A DNA stretch of 64,000 nucleotides from NCBI RefSeq assembly GCF_037153985.1, contig NZ_JBBAYI010000011.1, forward strand, positions 62,001 through 126,000, read 5' to 3'. Numbering within the stretch: the first letter of the stretch is position 1; each line of letters starts with the position of its first letter. Positions 63,188-64,000 of the stretch are shown here, piece after piece. Both the position numbers and the translations under genes were made by a program. The DNA comes from Emticicia sp037153985 (GTDB lineage: Bacteria > Bacteroidota > Bacteroidia > Cytophagales > Spirosomataceae). A model generated the notes under the pieces. It worked only from the letters and a program-made list of their open reading frames with translations. It had not been told where the DNA came from and made no database searches.

Positions 63188-64000
63188 ATGAAAGTATCTA
63201 AGAAATTCCCTTCCTTGCATCTGAGATTTTTCTTGCCGATAGCCGTATGCCTTTACTTCATAAGCTCGTGCAAGGTGAATCAGCCTTCGCAGAATCAGGC
63301 TTCTACTTCTACTGCGCCGCAGCAGGATTTAGTTCAGAATGTGATTGAGTCGTTTTCTGCCAATCTGCCTAAAATAGGCTTACCAGATAACGCTGACCCC
63401 AATGGCGAAGACTGGAAAGGAATAGACCTTGATACAAAACAACCTGTAAAGCCTCTATATGCTTCTGAAGAAGCCAAGCATTTTTTATTACCGCCCGGAT
63501 ACCGAATTGAACCTGTTCTGACAGAGCCAGCCATACAACAACCCGGAGCCATTGCATTTGATGGAAACGGACGCATGTATGTGCTAGAGCTGAGGTCATA
63601 TATGCTCAATGCCGACTCTAAGGATGAACTCGAACCCACAAGCCGGATTTCGCGATGGGAAGATAAAGATAACGATGGTATTTATGAAACCGGAACCGCC
63701 TTTGTAGATAGCCTGATATTTCCGCGGTTTGTGTTGCCTTATGGTAAAGACTGTATTCTGACAATGGAGTCTGATGCGGACAATGTTTATAAATATACCG
63801 ATACTAATGGGGACGGTAAAGCTGATAAAAAAGAACTTTTTACGAATAAATACGGGCGTTCGGGTAATGTAGAACACCAGCAGGCTTTTATGTACTGGGG
63901 CATGGATAACTGGCTTTACAGTACTGTTAATGCTTTTCGTGTGAGAGAAACTTCAGGGGGCGTAATTCGTGAAAAAACCGGTTTTAACCGTGCACAATGG
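63188..64000 (+). CDS. PVC-type membrane-bound dehydrogenase lipoprotein, N-terminal part (runs off the right edge)
   Basis: The ATG at 63188 opens a frame of 271 codons that reaches the edge without a stop. It begins with a lipoprotein signal (lipobox ISSC, cysteine at residue 28). The propeller-type sequence 'HFLLPPGYRIEPVLTEPAIQ' and 'IAFDGNGRMYVLELRSYM', then 'SRWEDKDNDGIYETGTAFVD' and 'QQAFMYWGMDNWLYSTVNAF', match the N-terminal part of the PVC-type haem-binding/membrane-bound dehydrogenase group. Full proteins usually continue into HEAT repeats and a CxxCH cytochrome domain, which would lie outside the window. The substrate is unknown, probably sugars. It recalls the propeller-cytochrome protein at 4.9-8.3 kb in its general plan. 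Confidence 0.85.
   Translation, partial: MKVSKKFPSLHLRFFLPIAVCLYFISSCKVNQPSQNQASTSTAPQQDLVQNVIESFSANLPKIGLPDNADPNGEDWKGIDLDTKQPVKPLYASEEAKHFLLPPGYRIEPVLTEPAIQQPGAIAFDGNGRMYVLELRSYMLNADSKDELEPTSRISRWEDKDNDGIYETGTAFVDSLIFPRFVLPYGKDCILTMESDADNVYKYTDTNGDGKADKKELFTNKYGRSGNVEHQQAFMYWGMDNWLYSTVNAFRVRETSGGVIREKTGFNRAQW

Overview
The window looks like chromosomal DNA of a Bacteroidota bacterium, most likely of the order Cytophagales. The evidence is a fused LpxC-FabZ gene, a TonB-receptor/DUF4249 pair, DUF3127, DUF4230 and DUF5916 proteins, menaquinone genes, frequent secreted proteins and lipoproteins, AT-rich intergenic DNA, and several TAnnTTTG-type -7 promoter elements. I do not name a genus. I see no phage, insertion sequence, CRISPR array, rRNA or origin.

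Layout. 1-2.1 kb: edge of a probable mechanosensitive channel gene, then a molybdenum-linked block. It holds a secreted molybdopterin-domain-like protein, a divergent ModE-type regulator and a TSUP permease, with two ModE-like operators (815-842 and 1354-1381). 2.3-8.3 kb: a GH95 alpha-L-fucosidase and a five-part secreted protein (ThuA, sugar dehydrogenase propeller, PKD, cytochrome c, carbohydrate-binding-like tail). 8.4-12.8 kb: two little-known membrane proteins, glutaryl-CoA dehydrogenase, LysA and DUF3127. 12.9-18.7 kb: DUF4249 lipoprotein with TonB receptor, a diacylglycerol-kinase-like enzyme and a PhoD-like phosphatase. 19-20.5 kb: a McrB-like AAA+ protein without McrC. 20.5-24.5 kb: menC, lpxK, an outer-membrane protein, queG and tRNA-Gly(CCC), whose 3' end overlaps queG.

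24.6-30 kb is a minus-strand lipid A operon (HD phosphohydrolase, lpxD, lpxC-fabZ, lpxA, ABC ATPase). 30.1-33.2 kb holds a divergent pair of exported proteins: a terpene-cyclase-like toroid with a DxDDTA motif, and a vanadium-haloperoxidase/PAP2-family lipoprotein. 33.2-41.8 kb: tsaD, a TamB-like giant protein, a porin and a PiT phosphate transporter. 41.9-45.1 kb: a 1055-residue hybrid histidine kinase. 45.5-51.3 kb: a class I glutamine amidotransferase-like hydrolase, a CrtI/PYROXD2-like oxidoreductase, a D-aminoacylase-like lipoprotein, folA and a DMT permease. 51.4-56.1 kb: a secreted unknown protein, an Fe-alcohol dehydrogenase, and a panD / flippase-like / rfaE2 / zinc-peptidase cluster. 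56.4-64 kb: a DUF5916 outer-membrane protein with a lipoprotein, an LEA-like helical repeat protein, menF, a thioredoxin-fold protein, and the start of a PVC-type dehydrogenase lipoprotein that runs off the right edge.

Several genes fit shared pathways: lpxA, lpxC, lpxD, lpxK and rfaE2 (lipopolysaccharide); menC and menF (menaquinone); porin and PiT (phosphate uptake). The observations most worth following are the ModE operators controlling a TSUP transporter, the exported DxDDTA protein beside a haloperoxidase-family lipoprotein (with a 13-base homopolymer in its signal-peptide codons), the orphan McrB, the tRNA/queG overlap with an anticodon-stem mismatch, and the D-aminoacylase homologue without its metal-binding HxH.
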